A DNA stretch of 39,456 nucleotides, from assembly GCA_017475035.1 (NCBI GenBank), contig JAFVGK010000035.1, forward strand, positions 1 through 39,456. The letters are read 5' to 3'. How positions within the stretch are numbered: the stretch's first letter is position 1; each line of letters begins with the position of its first letter. The notes under the pieces are model-generated. The model was not told the DNA's origin. It made no database searches and saw nothing but the letters and a program-made list of their open reading frames with translations. Positions 38,896 to 39,456 of the stretch are shown one piece after another. The stretch is from Blautia sp. GTDB lineage: Bacteria; Bacillota; Clostridia; Lachnospirales; Lachnospiraceae. Made by a program: the position numbers and the translations under genes.

Positions 38896-39456
38896 CCTGA
38901 ACCTCCTCAACAGGTGTGACATTGAACATGATCTGCATCATGTCGATGCCCTTCTCGTTACCGTAGTTGATAACCTCTGCTATATCGTCAACCTGATCCC
39001 GCCAATCTCTCCCGGCTTCAGCGGAGATCTGCTTGTATGTCTTCTGTCCGGTAAGCAGAGCAGTCTTGTTCGCGTTCGCTTCCTTCTGGGGATCTATCCA
39101 CGGCCTCGGCTCCTGAGTCCAGTCATGATCGAGATACTGGCGCTTGTTCTCCCAGAAGTTCTTAATCTCAACAAGCCCGCACTGCACAGCGGAGATGACA
39201 AATGTCTCATAAATCTCATCAAGGATCTCGCGCACCTGCTCCTTTTCTTCCAAATACGTCTGATCATCCTCAATCATGCCCTGGCGTGCGCTGGAATATG
39301 TCGCTTCAGACATATCGCGGCTTGTTGCCTCATAACTGATGCCCTGGCCGGCGCCGATCAGTCTCTGCTGAAGCTTTGTGAAGCTGGTCGCATCTGCTGC
39401 CTGTCCGGTCGGATTCACGACCTGTATCTCATCACCGACGTTCAGCTCCTTGATGA
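38867..39456 (-). CDS. Portal protein, C-terminal part (5' end outside window)
   Basis: The frame is open to the right edge, so the gene begins beyond the window; a GTG at 39418 is internal. Visible residues ELNVGDEIQVVNPTGQAADA, GAGQGISYEATSRDMSEATY and SARQGMIEDD are those of lambda-type portals. It forms the 12-part ring for DNA entry. The terminase genes should lie further upstream. Confidence 0.9.
   Translation of the reverse strand, partial: IKELNVGDEIQVVNPTGQAADATSFTKLQQRLIGAGQGISYEATSRDMSEATYSSARQGMIEDDQTYLEEKEQVREILDEIYETFVISAVQCGLVEIKNFWENKRQYLDHDWTQEPRPWIDPQKEANANKTALLTGQKTYKQISAEAGRDWRDQVDDIAEVINYGNEKGIDMMQIMFNVTPVEEVQDEHGNGNKG

Overview
The window is most of the genome of a temperate, contractile-tailed (P2/Mu-type myovirus) phage with an HK97-type head. 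The host is probably a gut or rumen Firmicute, most likely Lachnospiraceae. I judge this from the strong AGGAGG ribosome sites, the PcfJ/PcfK-like pair, the BRO/KilAC antirepressor, the style of the Clostridia-type recombinases and a Thr-tRNA(CGT) attachment core. No sequence search was possible, so the host is inferred. The terminase genes and the 5' end of the portal gene are not in the window.

Layout. From 1 to 13702, on the minus strand (read right to left from the immunity region), lies the early module: Cro-like regulator, small DNA-binding and membrane proteins, a 3D-domain protein, a conserved unknown protein, about 1 kb of repeat-rich non-coding DNA, an HUH-type Rep, an RNase H-like protein, an antirepressor, an HNH-like protein, a PcfK/AcrIIA9-like protein with PcfJ, a DUF3102-like protein, an NrdR-type zinc ribbon, SSB, and a run of small cysteine-rich proteins. 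At 13703-14104 is the divergent lysogeny switch. At 14105-16573, on the plus strand, are the repressor, a SWIM zinc-finger cargo gene and the integrase. At 16574-16898 is an attP: the 3' part of a Thr-tRNA with its terminator, with integrase arm-type repeats on BOTH sides. That arrangement is expected of an excised or circular phage genome, not of one prophage end. It also explains why the lysis and tail genes continue directly to its right.

From 16899 to 39456, on the minus strand, are a second complete XerC/D-like tyrosine recombinase, a candidate small RNA, a small gene with its own promoter and folded leader, LicD, a two-enzyme endolysin, a holin cluster, the tail fibre, baseplate J/gp25/spike/GpU/GpD/X, tape measure, tail chaperone with a -1 frameshift, tube, sheath, neck, decoration protein, capsid, protease and portal.

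The most interesting element is at 22139-22754. The 3' end of the tail-fibre gene is bounded by a 14-bp imperfect inverted repeat. Lying head-to-head on the opposite strand between the repeats is a second open fibre-tip coding segment that has no start codon. Both tips join the repeat in the same codon phase (Ser-Asp-Leu), so inversion would swap the last ~94 residues of the fibre for another 85. This looks like a host-range switch of the Mu G-segment or shufflon type, and the second tyrosine recombinase is the natural candidate enzyme. The nearby LicD gene, which may alter host surface glycans, fits the same theme of receptor variation. The second highlight is the ~0.9 kb repeat-rich non-coding region beside the HUH Rep gene. 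It is headed by a near-consensus promoter, a palindrome and a terminator on the plus strand, and may be an origin and/or a structured RNA.
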